A DNA stretch of 64,000 nt. It comes from JAHEJX01 sp041605955. Its GTDB lineage: Bacteria; Actinomycetota; Acidimicrobiia; Spongiisociales; UBA5794. Where the stretch lies: contig JBFIXI010000007.1 in assembly GCA_041605955.1 (NCBI GenBank), positions 36,819 through 100,818 of the forward strand, in the 5' to 3' direction. The position numbers and the translations under genes were made by a program. Below are positions 31,125 to 39,742 of the stretch, in pieces (the stretch's first letter is position 1; each line of letters opens with the position of its first letter). The notes below the pieces were generated by a model. It worked only from the letters and a program-made list of their open reading frames with translations. It had not been told where the DNA came from and made no database searches.

Positions 31125-32396
31125 ATGACTGCGGCCGGATTCCGTCCCGATGCGATCCACGTTGTGGGTGGCCGGCGTCTGGCGGGCGAGGTGGCCGTCC
31201 TCGGCGCCAAGAATGCCGTCCTCAAACACATGGTGGCAGCGCTGCTGGCACCTGGTGAACACTTGCTGCACAACGTCCCTGCCATCGCCGACGTGGCCAT
31301 CATGGGCGAGGTCCTGCGCCATGCCGGTGCCGAGTGCGAGCGCAGCGACAATGCACTCCAGATCCGGGTGCCGGAGGAACCGAACCCGGAAGCGCCGCTG
31401 GACCTGGTGCGTCGGATGCGCGCCTCGATCCTCATCCTGGGTGCGCTGCTATCGCGCTGCGGAGAGGCCCGAATAGCGCTTCCCGGCGGGGATGATTTCG
31501 GCTCGCGCCCCATCGACATGCACCTCGACGGTCTGCGCGACATGGGCGCCAGCTTCGAACTCAGCCATGGGGTGCTCGAAGCGAGGGCTCCGGATGGCCT
31601 GCAGGGGACAGACATCTACCTGGAGTTTCCCAGCGTCGGAGCAACTGAGAATCTGCTCCTGGCCGCGGTGATGGCGCACGGCACAACCGTGATCTCGAAC
31701 GCGGCGCGCGAACCGGAGTTGGCCGATCTGGCCGCCTTCCTCAACAAGATGGGCGCCAAGATCGAAGGTGCCGGCACCTCGACCATCACGATCCGGGGCG
31801 TGAGCGACTTGTCACCCGCAGCGCACCGGGTCGTGCCCGACCGGCTCGAAGCCGGAACCTACGCCCTGGCCGGGGCAATCTCGGCGGGCCGGGTGCGTGT
31901 TGTCGACTGCGTGCCCGACCACCTTCGGATGGAGCTGCGCAAGATGGAGGCCGCCGGATGTGAAGTGACGACGGGCGAAGATTGGATCGAGGTGGTCGGT
32001 CCCGATCGCCCCCAGCCGGTCGACTTCGCCACGCTGCCCTATCCGGGATTCCACACCGACATGCATCCCCAGATGGTGGCGCTGCTGGCTCGGGCATCCG
32101 GCACCTCCATCATCACCGAGAACGTCTACGCGGCCCGATTCCGTTACGTCGGCGAGCTCAACCGCATGGGAGCGGACATCCACACCGACGGCCAACATGT
32201 GGTCGTGCGGGGCACGCTCCAGCTCAGCGGTTGCGAGGTCGACGGCTGTGACATCCGGGCGGCCGCTGCGCTCGTGCTGGCCGGGTTGGCTGCCGATGGT
32301 GTCACCACGGTGGTACACGCCGACCACGTCGACCGCGGCTATGCCGGGTTCGAGGCCAAGATGAAATCGCTGGGCGCGGCGATCAGCCGGAGCTGA
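31125..32396 (+). CDS. murA: UDP-N-acetylglucosamine 1-carboxyvinyltransferase
   Basis: A 423-residue cytoplasmic enzyme that transfers enolpyruvate from PEP to UDP-GlcNAc, the first committed step of peptidoglycan synthesis. Family features include GAKNAVLKHMVAALL near the N-terminus, RRMRASILILGALLSR, YLEFPSVGATENLLLAA, and the C-terminal RFRYVGELNRMGADI. In the flexible active-site loop the sequence is LPGGDDFGSRPIDMHL: the residue after Gly-Gly, Asp123 (31491-31493), replaces the usual Cys that fosfomycin alkylates. Mycobacterium tuberculosis MurA also carries Asp here and is intrinsically fosfomycin resistant. The enzyme should be active. Confidence 0.95.
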   Translation: MTAAGFRPDAIHVVGGRRLAGEVAVLGAKNAVLKHMVAALLAPGEHLLHNVPAIADVAIMGEVLRHAGAECERSDNALQIRVPEEPNPEAPLDLVRRMRASILILGALLSRCGEARIALPGGDDFGSRPIDMHLDGLRDMGASFELSHGVLEARAPDGLQGTDIYLEFPSVGATENLLLAAVMAHGTTVISNAAREPELADLAAFLNKMGAKIEGAGTSTITIRGVSDLSPAAHRVVPDRLEAGTYALAGAISAGRVRVVDCVPDHLRMELRKMEAAGCEVTTGEDWIEVVGPDRPQPVDFATLPYPGFHTDMHPQMVALLARASGTSIITENVYAARFRYVGELNRMGADIHTDGQHVVVRGTLQLSGCEVDGCDIRAAAALVLAGLAADGVTTVVHADHVDRGYAGFEAKMKSLGAAISRS

Positions 32397-32439
32397 GCGC
32401 CGCTACATCCGGCTGGCGGACCGTTCGGGGAGGAGATGC

Positions 32440-32445
32440 GACAAT
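32440..32445 (+). promoter_or_regulatory. -10 element of the SpoIID-domain gene
   Basis: GACAAT ends 7 bases before the ATG at 32453. GGGGAGGAG lies upstream of the hexamer and is therefore probably not a ribosome-binding site. Confidence 0.4.
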
Positions 32446-32452
32446 TCGTCCG

Positions 32453-33817
32453 ATGATCGGTCGGCGCACGATCGGCGTCGTCGTCTCATTACTGGCTGGA
32501 CTGTTGGCGATGCCGGCAACCAGCACCGCGGCGACGGACGACTCGGCGGAGACGCTCGATGAGCTGCCGAAGACCCTCGAGTTGGTCCCCCACCACGGGA
32601 CTACTTTCCGATGGGGTCGAGGCGCCTTCGTCGGGCCACTCGACGTGATCGTTGCCGACGGTGGACTCGGGCTGGTCGAGTCGCAGCCGCTCGACGCATA
32701 TCTCACCGGGCTGCGGGAAGTGCCGGCCAGCTGGCCGGCGGCCGCTCTCGAGGCGCAGGCGGTGGCGGCGCGGTCCTTCCTCGCATGGTCGATGGCCCGG
32801 GGCCGCCGCGGGGGCGGCCAGACTTACGGCTACGACATATGCGCGACTCAGGCATGCCAGGTGTACCGGGGCAGCGCCATCGCCGCCGATCCGGCGGCAG
32901 CGCCGTGGGTCGAGGCCGTCGAGCGAACCAGCGGTGAGGTTTTGGTGTTCGATGGTGCCCCGGCCCACACGTTCTACTCGTCGAGCGCCGGGAGCCGTAC
33001 CCGCCCGGTGCAGGACGTCTGGGGCGGCTCCGGCGCGCCGTACCTCGTCGCCGTGGATTCGCCGGAGGCGGGGGTCACCCCATACGAGGAGTGGAGGGTG
33101 GAGCTCCCAGTGAACGCCTTCCAGCGAATCTTGGCAGCGGCCGGGGTCGACGTGGGCGACGCTATCAGCCGGGTGAGCGTTGATCGCCCGCCGGAGGGGG
33201 GCGGCACTTCGAGCGTCGTGGTCGCCAGCGAGGCGGGCCTCACCCGCATCAGCGCCGGGCGGTTTCGGGCGATCCTCAACCTGCACGGTCCCGACCTCTA
33301 TCCCGGGCTGCTTCCGGCGAGACGCCCCAGCGGCGGCCTGTGGCCCCAGAGTGTGTTGTCGTACACGTTCGATGTCGAGTGGAAGGGAGCCGAATGGGTG
33401 GCTCCGGCCGGTTTGGTCGAGTGGCTACCCGCCGCAGATCTGCCCGCCGCCAGCGAAGTGCGGATCGTCGGCGAAGGCTGGGGCCACGGCGTCGGCATGA
33501 GTCAGTGGGGCGCCAAGGCGATGAGCGACCGGGGGGCCTCTTACGACGAGATTCTCGCCCACTACTACGGCGGGCTTCGACCCGTTGTGTTCGACCTGCC
33601 GGACCTGGTGCGAGTGGGGCTGGCCGAATTCCACTCCGAGCTCACGATCGAGGCGACCGGGCCCTTCGAATTGCGCGGTAACGGCATCTCGCTGGGTGTC
33701 GTGCCCGGCGGGGAATGGGTCTTTCGCCACATTCGAGGTGGCGTGGCGGCGGTGCCTCCGGACGAGCTGGTGGGACAGTGGGGGCTGCTCGTGCTGCAGC
33801 GGAACTGGCCTCGCTGA
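32453..33817 (+). CDS. secreted SpoIID/LytB-domain protein
   Basis: A 454-residue exported protein with an N-terminal signal peptide (residues about 1-27, ending TSTAA). The SpoIID domain starts near residue 78 (PLDAYLTGLREVPASWPAAALEAQAVAARSF, abridged) and includes the Glu equivalent to the lytic-transglycosylase acid in REVP. CQVYRG, YSSSAGSRTRPVQDVWGG and the C-terminal WGHGVGMSQWGAKAM are also family hallmarks. SpoIID cleaves denuded peptidoglycan glycan strands in spore formers. In this non-sporulating context it is probably a general peptidoglycan remodelling factor. Confidence 0.88.
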   Translation: MIGRRTIGVVVSLLAGLLAMPATSTAATDDSAETLDELPKTLELVPHHGTTFRWGRGAFVGPLDVIVADGGLGLVESQPLDAYLTGLREVPASWPAAALEAQAVAARSFLAWSMARGRRGGGQTYGYDICATQACQVYRGSAIAADPAAAPWVEAVERTSGEVLVFDGAPAHTFYSSSAGSRTRPVQDVWGGSGAPYLVAVDSPEAGVTPYEEWRVELPVNAFQRILAAAGVDVGDAISRVSVDRPPEGGGTSSVVVASEAGLTRISAGRFRAILNLHGPDLYPGLLPARRPSGGLWPQSVLSYTFDVEWKGAEWVAPAGLVEWLPAADLPAASEVRIVGEGWGHGVGMSQWGAKAMSDRGASYDEILAHYYGGLRPVVFDLPDLVRVGLAEFHSELTIEATGPFELRGNGISLGVVPGGEWVFRHIRGGVAAVPPDELVGQWGLLVLQRNWPR

Positions 33818-33850
33818 AGCCGCGGCGAGGGGAAGACGCCCGCAGGCCCT

Positions 33851-33856
33851 TACAAT
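33851..33856 (+). promoter_or_regulatory. candidate -10 element of the NifU-domain gene
   Basis: TACAAT lies 48 bases upstream of the ATG at 33905 and would give a leader of about 40 bases. No -35 element is obvious. Confidence 0.35.
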
Positions 33857-33904
33857 GGGATACCCGGGTGGGCCCGGGAATTCGCTTCGTGACGCAAGGG
33901 TTGA

Positions 33905-34231
33905 ATGACGGACATGTCAAGCGGAACGGAATACTCGTCCTCCATCATCGAAGTCGGCTCGGTAGACGCCACCGACACCGTGGTGTTCGACGCGCCGGAG
34001 GACAGTCCTATCGACCATGACCTGCTCCTGGAGACTCTCGAGTACATTCGGCCGGCGCTGCAGGCCGACGGAGGGGACATGATTCTGCTGGGGACGTCCG
34101 GGGGGCGGGTACATCTCCAGATGGTGGGCGCCTGCGGGGGCTGCCCGCTCTCCAGCATGACCCTGACTGCCGGGATCGAGCGGATTCTGAGCGACCGGGT
34201 GCCCGGAGTCGAGGAGATCGTCGCCACCTGA
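33905..34231 (+). CDS. NifU C-terminal domain Fe-S scaffold protein
   Basis: A 108-residue protein. After a 35-residue acidic N-terminus comes the NifU-like domain: LETLEYIRPALQADGGDMILL, then the cluster-binding motif GACGGCPLSSMTL, and GIERILSDRVPGVEEI. Such Nfu proteins receive an iron-sulfur cluster and pass it to target enzymes. KorAB in this window is a possible client, though no link is shown. The IscS encoded at 40837 could supply sulfur. Confidence 0.88.
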   Translation: MTDMSSGTEYSSSIIEVGSVDATDTVVFDAPEDSPIDHDLLLETLEYIRPALQADGGDMILLGTSGGRVHLQMVGACGGCPLSSMTLTAGIERILSDRVPGVEEIVAT

Positions 34232-34280
34232 CCGGAGTCGCCACCAGCCAGGTGTCAGCTTGCGGGCCGGGGGCACCACC

Positions 34281-34286
34281 TAAGCT
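34281..34286 (+). promoter_or_regulatory. -10 element of meaB
   Basis: TAAGCT ends 7 bases before the ATG at 34294, favouring this start over the GTG 14 codons upstream. Confidence 0.5.
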
Positions 34287-34293
34287 GGCTCTC

Positions 34294-35238
34294 ATGGGAG
34301 CCGCCGGCGACGTCACTGCGCTCATCACGGCGGCGCGGGGGGGTGATCCGCGGGCCACCGGTCGCCTCATCTCGATCGTCGAAGACGATGCCGTCGCCGC
34401 CGTCCCGGTGCTTCAGGCCATTTACCCCGCTTCCCATGGAGCTTGGCTCACTGGGATCACCGGCGCCCCGGGAGCCGGCAAGAGCACACTGGCCGACCGG
34501 CTCATCTCCCGGTGGGTCGATGAAGGCCGGCGGGTTGCGGTGCTGGCGGTGGATCCGACCAGCCCGTTCACCGGCGGCGCGCTGCTGGGCGACCGAATTC
34601 GTATGCAACGCGGCGCCGCGTCCCCGGGAGTCTTGGTGCGGTCGATGGCGACGCGCGGCTGGCTCGGCGGTTTGGCGCGGGCCACCGAGCGAGTGGCCAC
34701 CCTTTGTGCCGGCCTCGGCTACGACGAGGTGCTCATCGAGACGGTGGGAGTTGGTCAGTCAGAGGTCGACGTCGCAGCCGCGGCGGACACCACCGTTCTG
34801 GTATTGGCAGCCGGGTGGGGCGACGGCGTCCAGGTGGCGAAGGCGGGGGTGATGGAGATCGGCGACGTGTTCGTCGTCAACAAGGCGGACCGGGCCGACG
34901 CCGCGGCCGCCGCTGCGGAGATCCGAGAGATGCTTCAGCTGGCCGCCACCGGAGACGGGTGGCAGCCTGCCGTCGTCTCCACGGTGGCGACCACCGGCGA
35001 AGGGGTGACCGACCTGGTTGCCGCGTTGAGCGATCACAGGTCCGCCCTTGGTCGCAGCGGCTCGTCGGATCGGGCAACGGGGCGCCGGCTGCGTGATCTG
35101 CAGCGGGCGCTCACCGACGAGATGGAGGCAAGGGTGTTGGCGCAGCTCGATACGCCGGAGGGAAAGCGGGCGCGCGCTGCGGTGGCCGCGGGAGATCTCG
35201 ACCCGTGGTCGGCGGCCGCCGAGCTCAGCTGCAGATGA
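34294..35238 (+). CDS. meaB: methylmalonyl-CoA mutase-associated GTPase MeaB
   Basis: A 314-residue G3E-family P-loop GTPase that guards methylmalonyl-CoA mutase and its adenosylcobalamin cofactor. The P-loop GAPGAGKS occupies residues 57-64. AVDPTSPFTGGALLGDRIRM, ETVGVGQSEVDVA (switch/Walker B region) and the guanine-specificity motif NKAD follow in order. The mutase genes are not in the window. The neighbouring enoyl-CoA hydratase suggests a shared role in acyl-CoA degradation, but the genes have separate promoters. Confidence 0.92.
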   Translation: MGAAGDVTALITAARGGDPRATGRLISIVEDDAVAAVPVLQAIYPASHGAWLTGITGAPGAGKSTLADRLISRWVDEGRRVAVLAVDPTSPFTGGALLGDRIRMQRGAASPGVLVRSMATRGWLGGLARATERVATLCAGLGYDEVLIETVGVGQSEVDVAAAADTTVLVLAAGWGDGVQVAKAGVMEIGDVFVVNKADRADAAAAAAEIREMLQLAATGDGWQPAVVSTVATTGEGVTDLVAALSDHRSALGRSGSSDRATGRRLRDLQRALTDEMEARVLAQLDTPEGKRARAAVAAGDLDPWSAAAELSCR

Positions 35239-35276
35239 GTGACTGTTCGGCCAAGGACCCTGCCGCAGACCCCGAT

Positions 35277-35282
35277 TAGCCT
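35277..35282 (+). promoter_or_regulatory. candidate -10 element of the enoyl-CoA hydratase gene
   Basis: TAGCCT lies 48 bases before the GTG at 35331. The resulting leader contains AGGTGA about 5 bases before the start codon as a ribosome-binding site. Confidence 0.35.
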
Positions 35283-35330
35283 GACAGGCCCGAGCGCTGG
35301 CTGGTGGCGCTCCCGGCAAGTAGGTGAACC

Positions 35331-36101
35331 GTGAGCCTCGTTGATTACACGACCGATGGTGCCGTGGCCCTTCTGACCCTGAACCGCCCGCCGGTCAACG
35401 CGCTCAACGCCGAGCTGAGCAACGACATTGCGGCCGCGCTCACAGAGGCGCAAGACCCATCGATTCGAGCTCTGGTCATCACCGGTGCCGGCAAACATTT
35501 CGCCGCCGGGGCCGATATCGCCCGGTTCGTCGATTCCTTTGAATCGGAAGGTGACGAGGAGATGGCATCCGAGCTGGTCGACACGATCAATCAGCTCGAA
35601 GCGCTGCCCAAACCGACGATTGCGGCCATCACCGGGGCGGCTCTGGGAGGCGGCCTCGAGCTGGCCATGGGTACCGACTTCCGGTATATGGCTGAAGACG
35701 CGCGGGTGGGACAACCGGAGATCCTCCTTGGAATCATCCCGGGGGCCGGGGGCACCCAGCGGCTGCCTCGGCTGGTGGGCTACCACCGCGCCAAGGAGAT
35801 GAACCTCACCGGCCGCCACGTCCCGGCCGCTGAGGCCCTGGAGATGGGTTTGGCGGACAAGGTTGTCCCCGCCGACAAACTGCTGGAGGTCGCCTTGGAG
35901 GACGCTGCCGGATGGGCCACCGGCCCCACGCTCGGCTACGCAGCCGTAAAGCGGTCGATGAACGAAGGCTGGGGCCGGCCCATGAACGATGCCCTCGCAG
36001 TCGAGCGCCGGGTCTTCAACGACGTGTTCCGCACCGACGACGCCAAAACGGGTATCACCGCATTCCTCAACAAGGAAACTGCGGAGTTCCGCGGGAGCTG
36101 A
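35331..36101 (+). CDS. enoyl-CoA hydratase/isomerase family protein
   Basis: A 256-residue crotonase-fold enzyme that adds water to a 2-enoyl-CoA or isomerises it. Landmarks are LNRPPVNALNAEL, the oxyanion-hole region FAAGADIARF, GAALGGGLELAMGTDFRYMAEDAR, and QPEILLGIIPGAGGTQRLPRLVG carrying the catalytic Glu residues. The last 60 residues form the usual trimerisation helices. Length is normal. Specific pathway (fatty-acid beta-oxidation or amino-acid degradation) cannot be set from sequence. Confidence 0.9.
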   Translation: MSLVDYTTDGAVALLTLNRPPVNALNAELSNDIAAALTEAQDPSIRALVITGAGKHFAAGADIARFVDSFESEGDEEMASELVDTINQLEALPKPTIAAITGAALGGGLELAMGTDFRYMAEDARVGQPEILLGIIPGAGGTQRLPRLVGYHRAKEMNLTGRHVPAAEALEMGLADKVVPADKLLEVALEDAAGWATGPTLGYAAVKRSMNEGWGRPMNDALAVERRVFNDVFRTDDAKTGITAFLNKETAEFRGS

Positions 36102-36113
36102 TCCCGGCGAATC

Positions 36114-36545
36114 TCAGAAGCGTGCCGCCAGCCGAGCGAGGTTGGACTTCCAGATCCAGCGCAGGATCGGAGCGGCGGCGAGCTCACCGACCGGCCCGGC
36201 GAAGCTGAGCGGAAATCGCACGCGCTCCCGCCAGGTGACCACGGTTCCTTCGAGCGTGGACTGCAGAGCTATCTCGCCCTCCCCGCTGAACTTGCCGCGA
36301 TGGGCGATGGCCATCCGCTGCGGTGGTTCCCACGCAGTGAACTCGATCTCGTCCACGGTGGTGAGCGGGCCCACCCGAGTTGGCACCCGGATCCGAGTGC
36401 CTGCCCCAGTGCGCTGTTCGGTGAGGAACTCGATCGCCTCGGCGTCACGCATCCATTCGGCGTGGCTCTCCACTTGCGCCAGGTCGGCCCATACTTCTTC
36501 GATCGGGGCTTTGACCACTACCGAGACTTCGATTTCGCGGGGCAT
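36114..36545 (-). CDS. SRPBCC-family (polyketide cyclase-like) protein
   Basis: A 143-residue START-like hydrophobic-pocket protein. The first strand and helix read EIEVSVVVKAPIEEVWADLAQVESHAEWM, abridged here as the typical SRPBCC opening, followed by beta strands (TRIRVPTRVG, EIEFTAWEPPQRMAIAH) and a C-terminal helix (APILRWIWKSNLARLAARF). Members bind lipids or small aromatic ligands and some act as cyclases or dehydratases. No catalytic residue can be assigned. The ATG at 36545 was chosen from the adjacent -10 element. Confidence 0.8.
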   Translation of the reverse strand: MPREIEVSVVVKAPIEEVWADLAQVESHAEWMRDAEAIEFLTEQRTGAGTRIRVPTRVGPLTTVDEIEFTAWEPPQRMAIAHRGKFSGEGEIALQSTLEGTVVTWRERVRFPLSFAGPVGELAAAPILRWIWKSNLARLAARF

Positions 36546-36551
36546 CTCCCC

Positions 36552-36557
36552 ATGGTA
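36552..36557 (-). promoter_or_regulatory. -10 element of the SRPBCC gene
   Basis: TACCAT on the minus strand ends 6 bases before the ATG. The intervening GGGGAG directly touches the ATG, too close to work as a normal ribosome-binding site. Confidence 0.5.
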
Positions 36558-36620
36558 GGGGTGGCCGCGGTGCCGCGCTCCACCTATCGCGCGTCTGCTC
36601 GCTGAGTTACGGGCCACTCG

Positions 36621-36626
36621 TATCAT
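36621..36626 (+). promoter_or_regulatory. -10 element of the hydrolase gene at 36635
   Basis: TATCAT ends 8 bases before the GTG start. It is divergent from the SRPBCC promoter across an 89-base gap. Confidence 0.5.
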
Positions 36627-36634
36627 CGCGAGCC

Positions 36635-37774
36635 GTGGAACGCACGGAGCGACCAAAGTGGCCGGGGAGGGTGATGGCCGCCTTCGCCATCACTGTTCTG
36701 GTGATCGTGGTGGTGGGCACTTGGACCTACTCCAACGTGCTGCGTGATCAGCTGGTGGCGATTCGGGTTGCCGAGGTGGTCCCCGATGTCGAGGTTGCGA
36801 CCGTCGGCTCGGGCCGCATAGCCGTGACCCGGACCCCCCTCACCGAGAGCGAAGGCATCTGGGGAGTCGCCGGCCCGAGCGGCTACGGCCAGGCGTCGGT
36901 TCTCATCTCAACGGGCGAGGACACGGTCGAGCGGGCGTTTCGCACGCTGCGGGGCACGTTCGAGGTTGGCGACCTGGTGGCGTTTGATCCCATCGCCTAT
37001 CCGGGAAATCCGCTGGAGGCGCACGGCATCGAATTCGAAGAGGTGAGGTTCACCGGGGATCTCGGCGTCTACCCGGCTTGGGTGATCGACGGTGACCGGG
37101 ATTCGTGGGTCGTCATCGTGCATGGGCGGGGTCCGGGTCAACGAGCCGAAGCCTTGCGGATGATCCCGGGCCTGGTAGCAGAACAGTATCCGGTGATGGT
37201 CATGACCGTTCGCGGCGATCGGGGCGCTCCTCCAACGGCCAGTGGGCTACGCGGCTTGGGTGCCACCGAGTGGCGTGACTTGGCCGCTGCCATTGAGTAC
37301 GGCTTCACCCAAGATGCGGACGAGTTCGTGCTGCTTGGACTGGACGTCGGTGCCAGCACGGTGGCGAGCTATCTGCACGAGGCCGACGACATCACGCCGG
37401 TGAAGGGTGCGGTCTTCGACTCGGCACTGCACGATCCGGAGCGCATCGCGGATCGGTTGGCGGCGGCCCGCAACGTGCCGGCCCCGATGCGCGGGGCCGG
37501 CAAGCTGTTGGCTTCGATACGGTTCGGCATCGACTGGAACGAGCTCGACCAGATAGACCGGGCTCCGGAGTACGCCATTCCGATCCTCGTCATGCACGGG
37601 AGCGCCGATGATGTCGCTGCGGTGGGCGATGCCGCCGAGTTCGCCGCGGCTCTCGGCTCCCTCGCTACTTATGTCGAGTTCGACGAAGGGCGCCACGGTC
37701 AGCTGTGGAACGCCGATCCGGTCAAGTACGAGGAGGCGTTACTCGGGTTCATCGCCGCGGTGCGCGCCGAATAG
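36635..37774 (+). CDS. membrane-anchored alpha/beta hydrolase
   Basis: A 379-residue protein. An N-terminal membrane helix (VMAAFAITVLVIVVVGTW, residues about 14-31) anchors a probably extracytoplasmic domain. After a 130-residue beta-rich region comes a hydrolase core: VVIVHGRGPGQRAEALRM, VLLGLDVGASTVASYL (nucleophile position occupied by Asp or Ser in GLDVGAS), ILVMHGSADDVAAV and EGRHGQLW near the end. The strict GxSxG elbow is replaced by GLDVG, so the catalytic mechanism is uncertain. It resembles BAAT/dipeptidyl-peptidase-like hydrolases of actinobacteria. Function is unknown. Confidence 0.75.
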   Translation: MERTERPKWPGRVMAAFAITVLVIVVVGTWTYSNVLRDQLVAIRVAEVVPDVEVATVGSGRIAVTRTPLTESEGIWGVAGPSGYGQASVLISTGEDTVERAFRTLRGTFEVGDLVAFDPIAYPGNPLEAHGIEFEEVRFTGDLGVYPAWVIDGDRDSWVVIVHGRGPGQRAEALRMIPGLVAEQYPVMVMTVRGDRGAPPTASGLRGLGATEWRDLAAAIEYGFTQDADEFVLLGLDVGASTVASYLHEADDITPVKGAVFDSALHDPERIADRLAAARNVPAPMRGAGKLLASIRFGIDWNELDQIDRAPEYAIPILVMHGSADDVAAVGDAAEFAAALGSLATYVEFDEGRHGQLWNADPVKYEEALLGFIAAVRAE

Positions 37775-37815
37775 CGGCGTCAGCCCCGTCTAGTCGGTCA
37801 ACTGCGGCCCGGCCT

Positions 37816-37821
37816 TAGGAT
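37816..37821 (+). promoter_or_regulatory. -10 element of the haloperoxidase-like gene
   Basis: TAGGAT ends 6 bases before the GTG at 37828. Confidence 0.5.
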
Positions 37822-37827
37822 GAGTCG

Positions 37828-39681
37828 GTGCGCGGTTGGTTACCTGCTTCGCTGCTTGTCGCTCTAGCCCTCGTGGTGGCCAGTTGCACCGGCAGCGTCG
37901 CCGGTGTGCGCAACGACTGCCAACGCACCGTCGGGAGCGAGACCTCTGTGGCGCGGCTGTGGAATGAAGTGCTCCTCGACGCGATCCGGCGTGACTTCCC
38001 GGCGCCGACGGTCCATAGCCGCAATCTCTTCCATGTCTCGGCGGCGATGTGGGACGCGTGGGCAGCCTACGATCCGGTTGCGGTCGGCTACTTCGTCGAC
38101 GAAGCCCACACCAGCGACGACGTGGCTGCGGCGCGCCAAATGGCGATGAGCTTCGCTGCCTACCGCATCGTCAGCCAGCGATATGCCTCCTCCTTCGGTG
38201 CTGAGGCGACTAAGGCGGATCTCGACGCGGCCATGGAAGCGCTGTGCTTGTCCACCGATTACGTCGCGATCGAAGGACAGTCTCCGGCGGCTCTGGGAAA
38301 CCGGATCGCCGCTGCCGTGATGGACTTCGGCGCCGGTGACGGCGCTCGCGAGGACGACGGATATGCCGCGCTCGACTACTTCCCGGTAAACGCGCCGATG
38401 GTGGTGGCCGAGCCCGGTACCGAGATGGCCGACCCCAACCGATGGCAGCCGCTCGCCTTCGACGTGATGCTGGCCCAGAACCAGCTTCCGCTGCCGACGA
38501 ACGTGCAGGAGTTCGTCGGGCCTCACTGGGGGGAGGTTGCCGGGTTTGCCCTCGAATCGGTCGAGGGGGGGTTGGCACTCGACCCGGGGGATCCCCCGTA
38601 TCTGGGCGACCCGGTGACGGACGCCGCTTTCAAGGAGGCTGCCGTCGAGGTCATCCGCTACAGCTCAGAACTCGATCCGGCGGGGACCGCCGTTATCGAC
38701 ATCTCGCCGAGCAGGCAGGGCAACAACTCCCTGGGCACCTACGACGGCACGGGTCATCAGGTCAATCCGGCCACGGGTGAAGCCTATGCAGCCAATGTTG
38801 TGCCGTTGGCCGACTTTGGTCGGGTGGTTGCGGAGTTCTGGGCGGACGGCCCCGAGTCGGAGACGCCGCCGGGCCATTGGAACACGTTGGCCAACACGGT
38901 GTCGGACCATCCCGACCTCCTGCGTCGCATCGGCGGCGAGGGCGCCCCTGTTGATCAGCTGGAGTGGGACGTCAAGCTGTACTTCGTGCTCAACGGAGCA
39001 TTGCACGATGCGGCGATTGCCGCCTGGGGAGCCAAGGGCCACTACGACTACGCCCGTCCGATCTCGATGATTCGCTACATGGGGGGCCGCGGCCAGTCTT
39101 CGGATCCGGCGGGGCCCTCCTACCACCGCGACGGCCTTCCGCTGGCCGACGGCTTGGTGGAGGTCATAACCGACGACACGAGTCGGGCCGGCGAGCGCCA
39201 CGAGCATCTGCGTGATCACGTCGGCGAGATCGCCGTGAAGGCGTGGTTGGGCAATCCCTCCGATCCCGAAGCGGGTGTCGGTGGCGTCGGATGGATGCGG
39301 GCGGTCGAATGGGTGCCCTATCAGCGGGCGACGTTTGTGACGCCGGCGTTCGCCGGTTACGTGTCGGGGCACAGCACCTTCAGCCGGGCCGCCGCCGAGG
39401 TGCTGGCGGCGATCACCGGCAGCGATCACTTCCCAGGAGGTGTGGGGGAGTGGACGGTGGAGGCGGGGGGATTGGAGTTTGAGGCGGGCCCGGTCGCCGA
39501 CGTCACGTTGCAGTGGGCCACCTACTACGACGCAGCCGATCAAGCCGGAATGTCCCGGCTGTACGGCGGCATCCATGTCCGCGCCGACGACCTGGCGGGG
39601 CGAGTCATGGGCGCAGTCTGCGGGCGCAATGCTTGGGAGCTAGCGCAGCGCTACTTCAGCGGCATGATCGGGGCCTCCTAG
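37828..39681 (+). CDS. vanadium-dependent haloperoxidase-like lipoprotein (PAP2 superfamily)
   Basis: A 617-residue protein with a lipoprotein signal (LVALALVVASC, Cys20). The body matches the helical vanadium haloperoxidase/acid phosphatase fold. All three anion-binding motifs are present: K-x6-RP in KGHYDYARP, SGH in YVSGHSTFS and SRx5H in SRLYGGIH. The N-terminal segment (RLWNEVLLDAIRRDFPAPTVHSRNLFHVSAAMWDAW, abridged) is also typical of bacterial family members. It would hold vanadate or phosphate outside the cell and either oxidise halide with peroxide or act as a phosphatase; sequence does not decide between these. Confidence 0.83.
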   Translation: MRGWLPASLLVALALVVASCTGSVAGVRNDCQRTVGSETSVARLWNEVLLDAIRRDFPAPTVHSRNLFHVSAAMWDAWAAYDPVAVGYFVDEAHTSDDVAAARQMAMSFAAYRIVSQRYASSFGAEATKADLDAAMEALCLSTDYVAIEGQSPAALGNRIAAAVMDFGAGDGAREDDGYAALDYFPVNAPMVVAEPGTEMADPNRWQPLAFDVMLAQNQLPLPTNVQEFVGPHWGEVAGFALESVEGGLALDPGDPPYLGDPVTDAAFKEAAVEVIRYSSELDPAGTAVIDISPSRQGNNSLGTYDGTGHQVNPATGEAYAANVVPLADFGRVVAEFWADGPESETPPGHWNTLANTVSDHPDLLRRIGGEGAPVDQLEWDVKLYFVLNGALHDAAIAAWGAKGHYDYARPISMIRYMGGRGQSSDPAGPSYHRDGLPLADGLVEVITDDTSRAGERHEHLRDHVGEIAVKAWLGNPSDPEAGVGGVGWMRAVEWVPYQRATFVTPAFAGYVSGHSTFSRAAAEVLAAITGSDHFPGGVGEWTVEAGGLEFEAGPVADVTLQWATYYDAADQAGMSRLYGGIHVRADDLAGRVMGAVCGRNAWELAQRYFSGMIGAS

Positions 39682-39713
39682 CGTGGTGGTGCCTGTGTCT
39701 GCAGCAACACCGC

Positions 39714-39732
39714 GTGGCCGGTAACGGGCCAC
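39714..39732. terminator. weak hairpin between convergent genes
   Basis: GTGGCC and GGCCAC pair around a 7-base loop in the 61-base space between the haloperoxidase-like gene and the convergent membrane-protein gene. No T-tract follows on either strand, so termination is only suggested by position. Confidence 0.25.
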
Positions 39733-39742
39733 CCGGCCCGAT

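Noticed and set aside
36635..37774. Assignment as a dipeptidyl peptidase or acyltransferase
   Set aside because: The nucleophile elbow is GLDVG, not GxSxG, so naming a specific peptidase or acyltransferase would go beyond the sequence. It is left as an alpha/beta hydrolase.
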